From positions 1-64,000 of the forward strand of contig CAMZCT010000004.1 in NCBI GenBank assembly GCA_947305065.1: a DNA stretch of 64,000 nt, written 5' to 3'. Each line of letters starts with the position of its first letter. Position 1 is the stretch's first letter. The notes under the pieces were generated by a model. The model searched no databases. It was not told the DNA's origin and saw only the letters and a program-made list of their open reading frames with translations. Both the position numbers and the translations under genes were made by a program. Below are positions 50,212 to 60,682 of the stretch, in pieces. The stretch comes from an uncultured Mycoplasmatota bacterium (GTDB lineage Bacteria > Bacillota_I > Bacilli_A > RF39 > UBA660).

Positions 50212-51639
50212 ATGAAAATTATTATGCTTGGTAATGATACCAAAGAAGAAATTGAGAAAAGGTTGCGTATAGTGGCAACGGCCGGGAATCTATCCCGTGC
50301 TGATGGGACGGTAACGCAAGTTTATGAAACTAATAATGATTATGAAAATAATCTAAGATTAGCTAGAGCTATAGTTGGGTATGGACATAAATCTATATCA
50401 GAACATGATTATTTGGTTTTTGCTTTAGAAGATGTTACTCCTATTGTAGAACAAACAATTATTGGATATAGATTAACGTCATTTACCATAAAATCTAGGA
50501 GAAATGTCGATTTTAGAAATGTCGGATTTTATACTCCTGATTTTAAAGATAACGATGGTAATATTGTTGAAAAAAATGCATATTTGCAAAATATTTATAA
50601 AAACTATATGAATAGTTTGTTTAAAAAATATGGTGAGTTGGTTGATGAGGGATTACCAGTAGAAGATTGCCGATATATATTACCTTATTCATATCACAGT
50701 AATATTATTATGGGTTGTGATGCCAACGAACTTTTAAATATGACAAGCGATATGTTATATGGTAAGATATCTAACATTTCTGAGATACATGAACTTGGTG
50801 AAAAGTTAGCAGAAATGATAATTACTAAAGCTCCATATTTGTCTAGAGCTTTGGATAAAGAAGCTAAAAAAGATTATTACGAAGATAAGTTGTCATTTTT
50901 AGATAAAGAAGTTCAAATAGATAATAATGATTACCAATTATTGAATGAAGTTAAAATGATTGACTATACAAATAATGCTGACTGGAAAGTGTTAGTTTTA
51001 GCTATGATGGCAAGATATCAATATAGTTATGAAAAAGCAGAAGAAACATTACGTGAATTATGTAAACAGGATCCAGAAACGGAAAGAAATATAATGCAAG
51101 CTATTATTCACAAAAAGAATCAAAGGGAATTAGAGCAAGTTATTTATTCATTTCAAATGCCTATATCACTCGCTGTTTTAACACATATTACAAGACACAG
51201 AATGCATTCTTTACTAGTTCCAGACTTTGTTCCAATGTGGAATTTAGATAACTTTATTACTCCAGAAAGTATTAAAACAAACCACAAAAATGAGTTTAAT
51301 GATATATTTGCTAATAACAAAACTGTTAAAGATATGTTTAAAAGTTTTGGAATTAGAGATGAAGATTTGGTTTATTTCTATCTATCTGGTAATGCCTGCA
51401 ATATTACAACGACTATGAATGCTAGAACTTTGGAATGGATTAGTAGAATGAGATGTTGTAATAAAGCCCAATGGGAAATAAGAGAATTAGCAAACCAAAT
51501 GGTTGATTATGCTAAGGGTGTATCTCCTCTAATAGGCGAAGGTCTTGGACCAAATTGTAAAGTAAATGGTTTTTGCCCTGAAGGAAAAGATAGCTGCAAA
51601 GAAAGAGGAGTTGTAGTTTTCAAAAAAGAAATGAAATAG
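50212..51639 (+). CDS. thyX: double-length ThyX-type FAD-dependent thymidylate synthase
   Basis: two ThyX-like halves: IIGYRLTSFTIKSRRNVDF and LTHITRHRMHSLLVPDF. Confidence 0.8.
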   Translation: MKIIMLGNDTKEEIEKRLRIVATAGNLSRADGTVTQVYETNNDYENNLRLARAIVGYGHKSISEHDYLVFALEDVTPIVEQTIIGYRLTSFTIKSRRNVDFRNVGFYTPDFKDNDGNIVEKNAYLQNIYKNYMNSLFKKYGELVDEGLPVEDCRYILPYSYHSNIIMGCDANELLNMTSDMLYGKISNISEIHELGEKLAEMIITKAPYLSRALDKEAKKDYYEDKLSFLDKEVQIDNNDYQLLNEVKMIDYTNNADWKVLVLAMMARYQYSYEKAEETLRELCKQDPETERNIMQAIIHKKNQRELEQVIYSFQMPISLAVLTHITRHRMHSLLVPDFVPMWNLDNFITPESIKTNHKNEFNDIFANNKTVKDMFKSFGIRDEDLVYFYLSGNACNITTTMNARTLEWISRMRCCNKAQWEIRELANQMVDYAKGVSPLIGEGLGPNCKVNGFCPEGKDSCKERGVVVFKKEMK

Positions 51640-51854
51640 AAGCAAGTGCTTCTTTTTTCTTTTTGCTGCATAATTAAGATGGTGATGAGATTGATAAAGC
51701 ATTCGAGCGGGTTGCTTTTCCATCTTCTAGTTATAAAATATAATGACATTTATATGTCATTTTTTCTTGGAAAAAGTTGTATTTTATAATACTTTTTGTT
51801 ATAATTACCTAGACATAAGCCTTTATAATTTTTTTAGAAAAGAGATGAATTTTT

Positions 51855-53492
51855 TTGAGTAATATTAAGATATTTAGTCTTGGTGGACTAGATGAAATGG
51901 GTAAGAATTGTTATGTAATGGACATAGACAATGATATTTTTGTTTTTGATTGTGGAATAAAATATGCTAATGAAAATTTATATGGTATTGATTATATAAT
52001 TCCTGATTTTGGATATTTAGTACAAAATAAAGATAGAATAAAGGGAGTTTTTTTAACACATGGTCACTATGAGAACATGGGTGCTATTAAAGAATTATTA
52101 ATGGAAATACCAGATATTAATATTTATGCTACAAAATTTACAAAGTTTATTTTAACTAATGATGGAATAGATGGTAATAAGATTACAGAAATAAAGAAAC
52201 ATAAAAAGATTAATTTTGGAAAAGTTTCTATTTTTCCAATTAATGTTAGTCATTCAACACCAGATTCTGTAATGTATGTTGTTAACACTAGTGATGGTGC
52301 TATTGTTTATACTGGAGATTTTATTATTGATCCTAAAATGATGGATAATTATGCTATGGATTTAGGAAAGATCGCTTATGTCGGTAAACAGGGTGTGCTA
52401 GCACTATTGTGTGAATCTGTATTTTCTGAACATATTGGACATACTTCTCCTTCACATAGGTTGTTGGGATTCTTTAAAGATGTTATTAAACATACTGATA
52501 ATAGATTGATTTTTTCAATATTACCAACTCATATTTATACGATTCAAGAGATATTTACTAGTGCGGAAAATACACACAGAAAAGTAGTAGTAATGGGTAA
52601 GAATTTACAAAATATTATTTCTTTCGCTAAGAAGGAAGGTTATTTAAAGTATAGTGATAACTTATTAGGAGATTTATCTAATATTGATGATAAAGATTCA
52701 ATACTATTAATACAAGATAATAAAGAAGCCCCTTATGCTTCAATTAGTAAAATTATTAATAATTATGATAAGTTTATTAAATTAAAAAGTACTGATACTG
52801 TGGTATTTGCTGAACCAAAGTACGATAGTAATGAGAAGACGTTTGTTAAAATCGAAAATGATCTAGCTAGAAGTGGATGTGATGTAGTAAACGTACCAAA
52901 AGATAAAAACATATTACATCATGCTTCTTCAGAAGATTTAATGATAATGATAGATTTATTGAAACCTAAATACTATATTCCAGTCAAAGGTGAGTATAGA
53001 TATATGGTTAACAATGCAAATATTGCTTCAGAGTTACAAATGCCTAGTGAGAACATTATTTTAAAACAAAACGGAGAAATAATGGAGTTTGAAAATGGTA
53101 AATATTTAATCGATAATCATAATAGGATAGAGATAAATGATATCTTAATTGATGGAAATAGTAGTGAAGATGTAGGGGAATTAGTTATAAAAGATAGGGA
53201 AATGTTATCTGAGAATGGTATTGTCTTAATTAGTGCCACTATTTCTAAGAAGGAAAAAATATTATTAGTTGGTCCAGAGGTAACTACTAGAGGATTTATT
53301 TATGTTAAGGATTCTATTGAAATGATTAACGAAATAAAAAGAATATCATTGGAAATAATCGAAAGAAATATAACTCCTAACTATGTTGATTACAATAATA
53401 TTAAGAATGAAGTGCGAGAAGAATTGGGTAAATACTTATATCATGAGACAGAGTGTAAACCAATGATTATTGCGGTTATTCAAGAAGTTTAA
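51855..53492 (+). CDS. ribonuclease J family protein (J2-like, degenerate metal site)
   Basis: FSLGGLDEMGKNCYV, THGHYENMGAI, VYTGDFIID, IPVKGEYRYM. Confidence 0.88.
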   Translation: MSNIKIFSLGGLDEMGKNCYVMDIDNDIFVFDCGIKYANENLYGIDYIIPDFGYLVQNKDRIKGVFLTHGHYENMGAIKELLMEIPDINIYATKFTKFILTNDGIDGNKITEIKKHKKINFGKVSIFPINVSHSTPDSVMYVVNTSDGAIVYTGDFIIDPKMMDNYAMDLGKIAYVGKQGVLALLCESVFSEHIGHTSPSHRLLGFFKDVIKHTDNRLIFSILPTHIYTIQEIFTSAENTHRKVVVMGKNLQNIISFAKKEGYLKYSDNLLGDLSNIDDKDSILLIQDNKEAPYASISKIINNYDKFIKLKSTDTVVFAEPKYDSNEKTFVKIENDLARSGCDVVNVPKDKNILHHASSEDLMIMIDLLKPKYYIPVKGEYRYMVNNANIASELQMPSENIILKQNGEIMEFENGKYLIDNHNRIEINDILIDGNSSEDVGELVIKDREMLSENGIVLISATISKKEKILLVGPEVTTRGFIYVKDSIEMINEIKRISLEIIERNITPNYVDYNNIKNEVREELGKYLYHETECKPMIIAVIQEV

Positions 53493-53494
53493 AA

Positions 53495-53520
53495 AAGAAG
53501 TACTAGTGTACTTCTTTTTA
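53495..53520. terminator. bidirectional terminator
   Basis: AAAAAGAAGTAC-tagt-GTACTTCTTTTT. Confidence 0.8.
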
Positions 53521-54183
53521 CATGGCCATTGCTATTCTTTGAGTTCTTATTTGAACAAGACTCATTAAAATATCATATGTTAAATCATCTAATGGGTATC
53601 CCATATATGAAATAGAAAAAGAAAAGTTTTTTCTTGGAGCAGCAATTTCTTCTATTGCTTGAGCTTGAGCATCTGATATAGATTCTGGCAAATAAAATAG
53701 TGCATCATTTCCTTCTGATTGGAATACTACCAAATTATTTGCGCTAGCTTCACAACCTGCTAAATAAGGTTGATTTGTAGGTTCTAGAGTTATTCCTAAT
53801 TGGTTAGCAACTCTTATCGTAGCATCAGCGTGATGATTCAATGTACCATCTAGTTTTTCTTTTATTACTGTACCATCATCACCTATAGCAATTACTCCAC
53901 GATCCTATTCGTACACTAATCCAGCATTACTTCGTGGGCTCCATCTAGTAACATTTGTTGGACCTGGTGTTTGCGCAGATCTTTGTTTAAAAATACTACT
54001 TAAACTTGTAGCTTTCACATATTTATCAATTTTATCTTTAATAAAATACTTTTCGTTAATATAATACTTTGTATCAATCATATTTGGATTATGGTCAGCC
54101 TCTTTATAATCTATTATATTTATTATATTATCTATACCTTGCTTATTAATCTTTTCTTCTATCATGTCATTATTTCTACTCAT
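53518..54183 (-). pseudogene. hypothetical protein gene interrupted by one in-frame UAG
   Basis: ORFs 54183-53905 and 53841-53518 are in one frame; reading through gives NAGLVYE*DRGVIAIGDDGTVIKEKLDGTLNHHADAT with only a single stop (CTA at 53905-53907). Confidence 0.75.
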
Positions 54184-54296
54184 ATTACTTCATCTCTAAT
54201 AATATTGTATCATTTAAACATTTGTTGAGCAAGAAGACAAATTTATGATATAATATATTCTAGGAAGATGTGTAATAGAATAAAAAGGTGACTAGT

Positions 54297-56060
54297 ATGT
54301 TTGGAAAAGTCGTTGAAGTAAATAAAAATTATGTAAGAATGATAAACGGAAGTAGTGTTTCTCAACCTAGTATTATGAATTATCATGTTGTTTTTGATGA
54401 AGATGATAGAAAAATAATAGGCGAGATAATTTCATGTGACGATAAATTCATTGATGTTAATCTAGTTGGTGAAATAAGAGAAGATTTATTTACTTCTGGT
54501 GTTCTTAAAAAACCTAGTTTCCAAAAACCATGTCGTATCATTGCTAAAAGTGAGTTGGAAATGCTGATAGGTAAACAAAATTATTTAGACCCAGATACAT
54601 TACTAATAGGAAAATCTATAGTATATAAAGATTTTTTTGTTACAGCTAATGTTAATGATTTATTTGCTACTCATTTTGCAGTATTAGGTAATACTGGTTC
54701 TGGTAAAAGTTGTTGTGTAGCAAGATTGATACAAAATATAATTTTCCAAAATGCTAATGCTTATCCTTTGAATGCTCATTTAGTTATATTTGATGCTTTT
54801 GGTGAATATAATACAGCGTTTGCCAATATTAATAATGTAGAGGGATTGAACTTTAAATTCTATACTACAAATGTCGAAAATAATAATGGTAATCTAGTTA
54901 AGATTCCAGCATATTTCTTAGAAGTAGATGATTTAGCATTATTGCTTAATGCTAATGATTCTCAACAGTTACCAGTTATAGAAAAAGCTCTACAATTAGT
55001 TTATATATTTAAAAGTGATAGTGCTAGACAATATAAGAGTGATATAGTTGCTAAGAGTTTAATGGATATATTATCAAGTGGTAAACCATCACAACAAATA
55101 AGAGACCAAATAGTGGCGGTATTAACTACATACAATACACCAGATATTAATTTGGATACTCCAATTGTTCAACCAGGATATACTAGAACATTAAGACAAT
55201 GTTTAAATATAGATAATCAAGGTAAAATGCCTGCATTAGGTTTGGTTATTGATAAGTTATCACAATTCAATAAAACTGATTTGGATAATATTGAAATAAG
55301 ACATGACTATGTATATACATTAGAAGATATATATAATGCATTAGAGTTTGCATTAATTAGTGAAGGTGTTTTATCTTCTGATAAAGCATTTGATATAGCT
55401 AATACTTTAAAAGTAAGGTTACATAGTATAATTAATAGTGAGAAAAAAGAATATTTTGATGTACAAGAGTATATGACTAAAGATCAATTTATGATTGATT
55501 TCTTTACTACTTTTAACGATAAGAAAAAGGTATGTCAAATAATCAATATGAACTTTGCATACGTAGATGATAGATTTGCTAAAGTATTAACTAAGATTTA
55601 TTCAAAGATGTTTTTTAATTTCTCAACAGAATTGCAAGAAAGAGCTTCTTTCCCAATTCATATAATATTAGAGGAAGCACACAGATATGTTCAAAACGAT
55701 ACAGACCTTGAGGTTATAGGGTATAACATATTTGACAGAATTACTAAAGAGGGTCGTAAATATGGTGTTATTTTAGGATTTATTACACAGAGACCTTCAG
55801 AATTATCAACTACCGCCTTGTCACAGTGTTCTAACTTTATAACACTTAGAATGTATCATCCAGATGATTTGAAAATTATTGGTTCAATAACATCGAATGT
55901 TTCAGCAGATAATCTAGAACAAATTAAAACCTTAAGACCTGGTATGGCGATGACATTTGGTACAGCATTTAAACTACCGGCAATATGTAGTATTGATTTA
56001 CCAGATCCAATGCCACAAAGTACTAGTGTTGATATCGATAAGAGATGGTTTGGAAGATAA
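54297..56060 (+). CDS. HerA-like (DUF87) ATPase
   Basis: FAVLGNTGSGKSCCVARLIQNI, IHIILEEAHRYV, RITKEGRKYGVILGFITQRPSELSTTALSQCSNFITLRM. Confidence 0.88.
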   Translation: MFGKVVEVNKNYVRMINGSSVSQPSIMNYHVVFDEDDRKIIGEIISCDDKFIDVNLVGEIREDLFTSGVLKKPSFQKPCRIIAKSELEMLIGKQNYLDPDTLLIGKSIVYKDFFVTANVNDLFATHFAVLGNTGSGKSCCVARLIQNIIFQNANAYPLNAHLVIFDAFGEYNTAFANINNVEGLNFKFYTTNVENNNGNLVKIPAYFLEVDDLALLLNANDSQQLPVIEKALQLVYIFKSDSARQYKSDIVAKSLMDILSSGKPSQQIRDQIVAVLTTYNTPDINLDTPIVQPGYTRTLRQCLNIDNQGKMPALGLVIDKLSQFNKTDLDNIEIRHDYVYTLEDIYNALEFALISEGVLSSDKAFDIANTLKVRLHSIINSEKKEYFDVQEYMTKDQFMIDFFTTFNDKKKVCQIINMNFAYVDDRFAKVLTKIYSKMFFNFSTELQERASFPIHIILEEAHRYVQNDTDLEVIGYNIFDRITKEGRKYGVILGFITQRPSELSTTALSQCSNFITLRMYHPDDLKIIGSITSNVSADNLEQIKTLRPGMAMTFGTAFKLPAICSIDLPDPMPQSTSVDIDKRWFGR

Positions 56061-56111
56061 ACAATTGTTTATCTTTTTTTATGATATAATTAGTTTATAG
56101 GAAGTGATATT

Positions 56112-57188
56112 ATGATTAAACCAAGAAAATTAAATAAAGGAGATAAAGTTGCTATTATAACTTTGTCTAGAGGTTTATTAGGTATGCCTTTTATTAAGCA
56201 TGAATTAGATTTGGGAATTAAAAGATTAAAAGATTATGGCTTAGAACCTGTTATTATGCCAAATTCATTAAAAAACATGGATTATGTAGCTGAACATCCT
56301 GAAGATAGAGCTAGTGATTTAAAACAAGCATTTTTAGACGAAAGTATTAAAGGAATTATATGTGCAATTGGTGGAGATGATACTTTTAAAACAATTCCAT
56401 ATTTAATGGAAGATGAGGAATTTATTGAAGCTGTTAAAAACAATCCCAAAATATTTGTAGGTTTTTCAGATACAACGAATAATCATTTGATGTTAAATAG
56501 AATAGGGTTAGAAACTTTCTATGGCCCTTGTTTCTTAGTGGATTTAGCGGAATTAGATAAAGAAATGTTACCATATACTAGAGAATATTTTGAAAAATTA
56601 TTCTTAAATGAAGATAAATATGAAATTACTTCTAGTCCAATTTGGTACTATGATAGGGAAAGTTATTCAGAAGATCAATTAAATATACCTCGTGTTTCTA
56701 GTGAAGAAAAACATGGATATGAAGTATTAAATGGAAGAGGAAAAGTAACGGGAATATTATATGGTGGTTGTTTAGATAGTCTATATGATATTTATACTAG
56801 TGAACGATATGGAAATGAAAATGAAATATATACTAAATATAATATCTTACCTACTATGGATGAATGGAAAGAAAAAATATTGTTTATAGAAACTTCAGAA
56901 GAGAAAATGGCTCCTGAAAAATTAGAAGTAATATTAAATTATTTCAAAGAACAAAAAATATTAGAGTCAGTAAAAGGTATTATAGTTGGAAAGCCTGATG
57001 ATGAACAATACTATGAAGAATATAAATCTGTGTATAAAAGAGTTTTTGCAGATTTAAAAACACCGGTTTTATATAATGTTAACTTTGGACATTCTGTTCC
57101 AAGAGCACTAATTCCTTATGGAGTTTTAGCAAGTGTAGATTATGATAAAAAGAAAATAGTTGTTGAAGAGCCAATTTTTGAAAAATAG
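56112..57188 (+). CDS. S66 family peptidase (LD-carboxypeptidase/MccF-like)
   Basis: GDKVAIITLSRG, AIGGDDTFKTIPYL, FVGFSDTTNNHLML, FGHSVPRALIPYG. Confidence 0.9.
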   Translation: MIKPRKLNKGDKVAIITLSRGLLGMPFIKHELDLGIKRLKDYGLEPVIMPNSLKNMDYVAEHPEDRASDLKQAFLDESIKGIICAIGGDDTFKTIPYLMEDEEFIEAVKNNPKIFVGFSDTTNNHLMLNRIGLETFYGPCFLVDLAELDKEMLPYTREYFEKLFLNEDKYEITSSPIWYYDRESYSEDQLNIPRVSSEEKHGYEVLNGRGKVTGILYGGCLDSLYDIYTSERYGNENEIYTKYNILPTMDEWKEKILFIETSEEKMAPEKLEVILNYFKEQKILESVKGIIVGKPDDEQYYEEYKSVYKRVFADLKTPVLYNVNFGHSVPRALIPYGVLASVDYDKKKIVVEEPIFEK

Positions 57189-57299
57189 TTAGTTAAAACA
57201 TCTTATAATATATGTTTTTATTTGTGAAAATATAATATATAGGGCGATTGAAGAATGGATTATTTTATATTATAATTGTTTATAATAGAGGTGTGTCTT

Positions 57300-59180
57300 A
57301 TGAAAAAAGGATTACTATTTGTTTTATTGTTGCTGCTAATACCTTTAAAAATACATGCTGCAACGCTTTTGGTTAGTGAGGATAGGAGACCAATTGTAGG
57401 GTCAACTTTTGTTATAAATGCAAGTGTTGATTATGGTACTAATAAGCTGTTGACAGCTCATTACTTATTAACATATAATCCAGACTGTTTTAGTTTGGCA
57501 TCTACTTCTTGGCCACAGGGTTCAGTTTCAATGCGTAACGAAGAGGGTAATATTTATATAGATAAAGAAGCTACGACACCAGCTTGGGAGACAGGAGCTT
57601 TTGTAATATTAACGTTTAGAGTTAATAAAGTATGTACAAGTGATTTTAAAATAGCTGATAATGGTGGAGCAACTAATCAACATGGTAAAAGTATTAAACA
57701 ATCTTTCGTTACTTTGCCAATATCAACTGAGGAAAGTGCAACAAATAATCAATTGGGTTCTTTGGGAATAACAGCTCATACCTTAAATTCTACGTTTAAT
57801 AAGAATGATAATAATTATTCAGCTACTGTTGCAGCAGATGTTAAAACTATTGATATTGTTGCTGTAAAAGGTGAAGCAAAACAAACAATAACTAGTAACG
57901 GAACAGTTAGTGTAGATGATAATGATAAGAATAAAATTCATATTTCGTATGATTTAGTTGCAGGTTTGAACAAGATTAGTATAAAAGTTACGGCAGAGAA
58001 TGGTGCTAGTAATACATATATTTTAAAAGTTACTAGGGAAAGCGATGAAACTACAGAAGCAGATTTGAAAAGACTATCAGTTTCTAATACTAATATTAAG
58101 TATATGGATGGAAGAGATGTATATGAAGCTAGGGTAAATAGCTCTGTAGAAAACGTTTTTATAACTGCTGCTACTGTTGATCCAAAAGCGGAATTAATTG
58201 GTACGGGTACTAAGAAATTAATTGATGGAGAAAACGTATTCCGAGTTAGAGTTAAATCATCTAGTGGGAAGGAAAAAGAATATATTATTAAAATCATTAG
58301 AAGTGATGATTCATTAAATACTGAAGGTAGTAATAAAATTAAATCTTTAATGATAAATGGTGTAGTAATAGGGCAGATAGCTAAGAATACTTTAGTTGGT
58401 GTCGATGAGAGTGTTACTAGTTTAAAATTGGATATCGGTTTAGAGAGTGAAACTGCTGTATATTCTATAGAAGGAAATAAAAATTTTAAAGACGGATTAA
58501 ATACTGTTATTATTACTGTTAGTGATGATAATGTAGATAGTAATTTATACTATATAAGAGTATATAAACAAAATGAAAACTATATTGTTATAAAAGATTT
58601 GAAAGAATTGACAACTCTTCCTTCATCAATAATTGTAAATAGAACTTCTAAAGATACTCATATTATTGAGAAACAATATAATACAATGGTTTCTAAGAGT
58701 AATAATAAAACAATTCTATATAATGTAGTAAATGATAATGGGGGATTACTATATCAAATCATACTAAGTAAAGGTATGGAAAATAAAGAAGATATAGATG
58801 CTACAATTATAAAAGATAAAGACAATCCTCTTGTTTATCATTCTAAAATAAGAGAAGGAGTACAATTAAGATTATATTTAGATACTGATGAGTTTAGTGA
58901 TGGTGAAATAGTAAAAATATATTCTTATAATGAAGAAGGAAATTATGCGTTAGTTGGTAATGGTGCTACTATTGAAAATGGATATGTAGAGTTTACAACT
59001 AATGGAGATAATTATTATGTTTTTACTAAACAATTGTTAATTAAAGAAGAAGATAGCACTTTAAAACTATTAAAACAATTTAAAGATTATATTATATTTG
59101 GCATTGGCTTCGTAGTAATTATTATTATATTACTTTTACTTTCTAAGGTAAAAAAGAAGAAAAAGGTAGTAGAAAAGTAA
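57300..59180 (+). CDS. surface protein with cohesin-like and cadherin-like beta-sandwich repeats
   Basis: signal peptide, SLGITAHTLNSTFNKNDNNYSATV repeats, C-terminal TM + KVKKKKKVVEK. Confidence 0.8.
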   Translation: MKKGLLFVLLLLLIPLKIHAATLLVSEDRRPIVGSTFVINASVDYGTNKLLTAHYLLTYNPDCFSLASTSWPQGSVSMRNEEGNIYIDKEATTPAWETGAFVILTFRVNKVCTSDFKIADNGGATNQHGKSIKQSFVTLPISTEESATNNQLGSLGITAHTLNSTFNKNDNNYSATVAADVKTIDIVAVKGEAKQTITSNGTVSVDDNDKNKIHISYDLVAGLNKISIKVTAENGASNTYILKVTRESDETTEADLKRLSVSNTNIKYMDGRDVYEARVNSSVENVFITAATVDPKAELIGTGTKKLIDGENVFRVRVKSSSGKEKEYIIKIIRSDDSLNTEGSNKIKSLMINGVVIGQIAKNTLVGVDESVTSLKLDIGLESETAVYSIEGNKNFKDGLNTVIITVSDDNVDSNLYYIRVYKQNENYIVIKDLKELTTLPSSIIVNRTSKDTHIIEKQYNTMVSKSNNKTILYNVVNDNGGLLYQIILSKGMENKEDIDATIIKDKDNPLVYHSKIREGVQLRLYLDTDEFSDGEIVKIYSYNEEGNYALVGNGATIENGYVEFTTNGDNYYVFTKQLLIKEEDSTLKLLKQFKDYIIFGIGFVVIIIILLLLSKVKKKKKVVEK

Positions 59181-59225
59181 TAATAGTGATATAATTTAGT
59201 ATATTTTTCGAAGGGATGGGGTAAT

Positions 59226-60656
59226 ATGACGATGAATGACGTTTTAAAGGTTATTAATAAGTATAATCCCGAAGAGATAGACAGAGTAAAGAAAGCTTAT
59301 GAATTAGCTAGAGAATCCCATAAACATCAAAAAAGAGAAAGTGGAGAACCATATATCATACATCCTATTAACGTATGTATGAATCTTGCACAGTTATATG
59401 CTGATGGGGACTCACTATGTGCTGGTTTATTACATGATGTTGTAGAAGATACTGATTGTACACTAGAAATGATAGAAGAACAATTTGGCCCTTCTGTAGC
59501 TCATTTGGTAGATGGTGTTACGAAGATTAGCAATCTGCATTATAGTAGTAAAGATGAGGCTACAAATGCTAATATTAGAAGGCTTATAAATAGTTTAAAT
59601 GATGATGTTAGAATAATAATTATTAAATTATGTGATAGATTACATAATATTAGAACTTTGGAATATAAAGCTCCTGAGAAAAGAGTAAGAAATGCTTATG
59701 AAACATTAAATATATTCGCACCTTTAGCATATTTTATAGGTATGTTCAGAATGAAATGTGAATTAGAAGATAAGTGTTTATATTATATAGATCAAGAAGC
59801 ATATGAAAATATAAGAAAAATAAAGCAAGATGTAATGGCTGACTATGATAAATGTTTAAAAATGACTACTAAGGCTGTTAAAAAGATTTTGTCTGAACAT
59901 AATATAGAATTTGAATTTAGACCTAAGATATTAAATGTTTATCATATATATCAAAAATTAAATAAAGGTTATAAAATTGCTGATATTCATGATATGGTTA
60001 ATTATAAAATAATAGTTAATACTGAACAAGAATGTTATTTAACATTGGGCTTATTACATAAGTTATATACACCTATGAATAATAAGTTTAAAGATTATAT
60101 AGCTTCACCAAAGACTAATAGATATAAGAGTTTACATACGACTGTTTTTGGTCCGGATAATCATATTATACAATTCCAAATAAAAACAAAACTAATGGAT
60201 GATTTAAATACTTATGGTTTAACTGCTTATTGGCGTCAGTTAAGAGAAGATGGACGTGAAAAGATGCAAACCGAATTGATAAATCACTATCCATTCTTTA
60301 ATGCTTTAAGAGAATTAAATCAAGCAGTAGAAAATGATACTGATTTTGTGGATAAGGTTAAACAAGAAATATTTACTAAAAATATTTATGTGTATACCCT
60401 TAGTGGAGAAATAGTAGAACTTCCATATGGATCTACTGTTATAGATTTTGCTTATAAACTACATACAGAAGTAGGTAATCATTTAAAGAAGGCGTTCATA
60501 AATGGTAAAGAAGTAAAACTTACAAGAGTATTAAATAATAAAGATAGAATTATGATTTTACAAAGTGAAAATGCTAAACCTAGAGAATCATGGCTAAATC
60601 ATGTTGCTACTTTGAATGCTAAAAGAAAGATTAGAGATTATTTTAAAAATAAATAA
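59226..60656 (+). CDS. RelA/SpoT homolog (HD + synthetase-like + TGS)
   Basis: HD: HPINVC, LLHDVVEDTD, KLCDRLHNIRT; synthetase-like region with RYKSLHTTVFG; TGS IYVYTLSGEIVELPYGSTVIDFAYKLH. Confidence 0.93.
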   Translation: MTMNDVLKVINKYNPEEIDRVKKAYELARESHKHQKRESGEPYIIHPINVCMNLAQLYADGDSLCAGLLHDVVEDTDCTLEMIEEQFGPSVAHLVDGVTKISNLHYSSKDEATNANIRRLINSLNDDVRIIIIKLCDRLHNIRTLEYKAPEKRVRNAYETLNIFAPLAYFIGMFRMKCELEDKCLYYIDQEAYENIRKIKQDVMADYDKCLKMTTKAVKKILSEHNIEFEFRPKILNVYHIYQKLNKGYKIADIHDMVNYKIIVNTEQECYLTLGLLHKLYTPMNNKFKDYIASPKTNRYKSLHTTVFGPDNHIIQFQIKTKLMDDLNTYGLTAYWRQLREDGREKMQTELINHYPFFNALRELNQAVENDTDFVDKVKQEIFTKNIYVYTLSGEIVELPYGSTVIDFAYKLHTEVGNHLKKAFINGKEVKLTRVLNNKDRIMILQSENAKPRESWLNHVATLNAKRKIRDYFKNK

Positions 60657-60682
60657 GAGAAAGTTTTTTACTTTCTCTTTTG
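60656..60682. terminator. bidirectional terminator
   Basis: AGAGAAAGT-tttt-ACTTTCTCTTTT. Confidence 0.75.
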
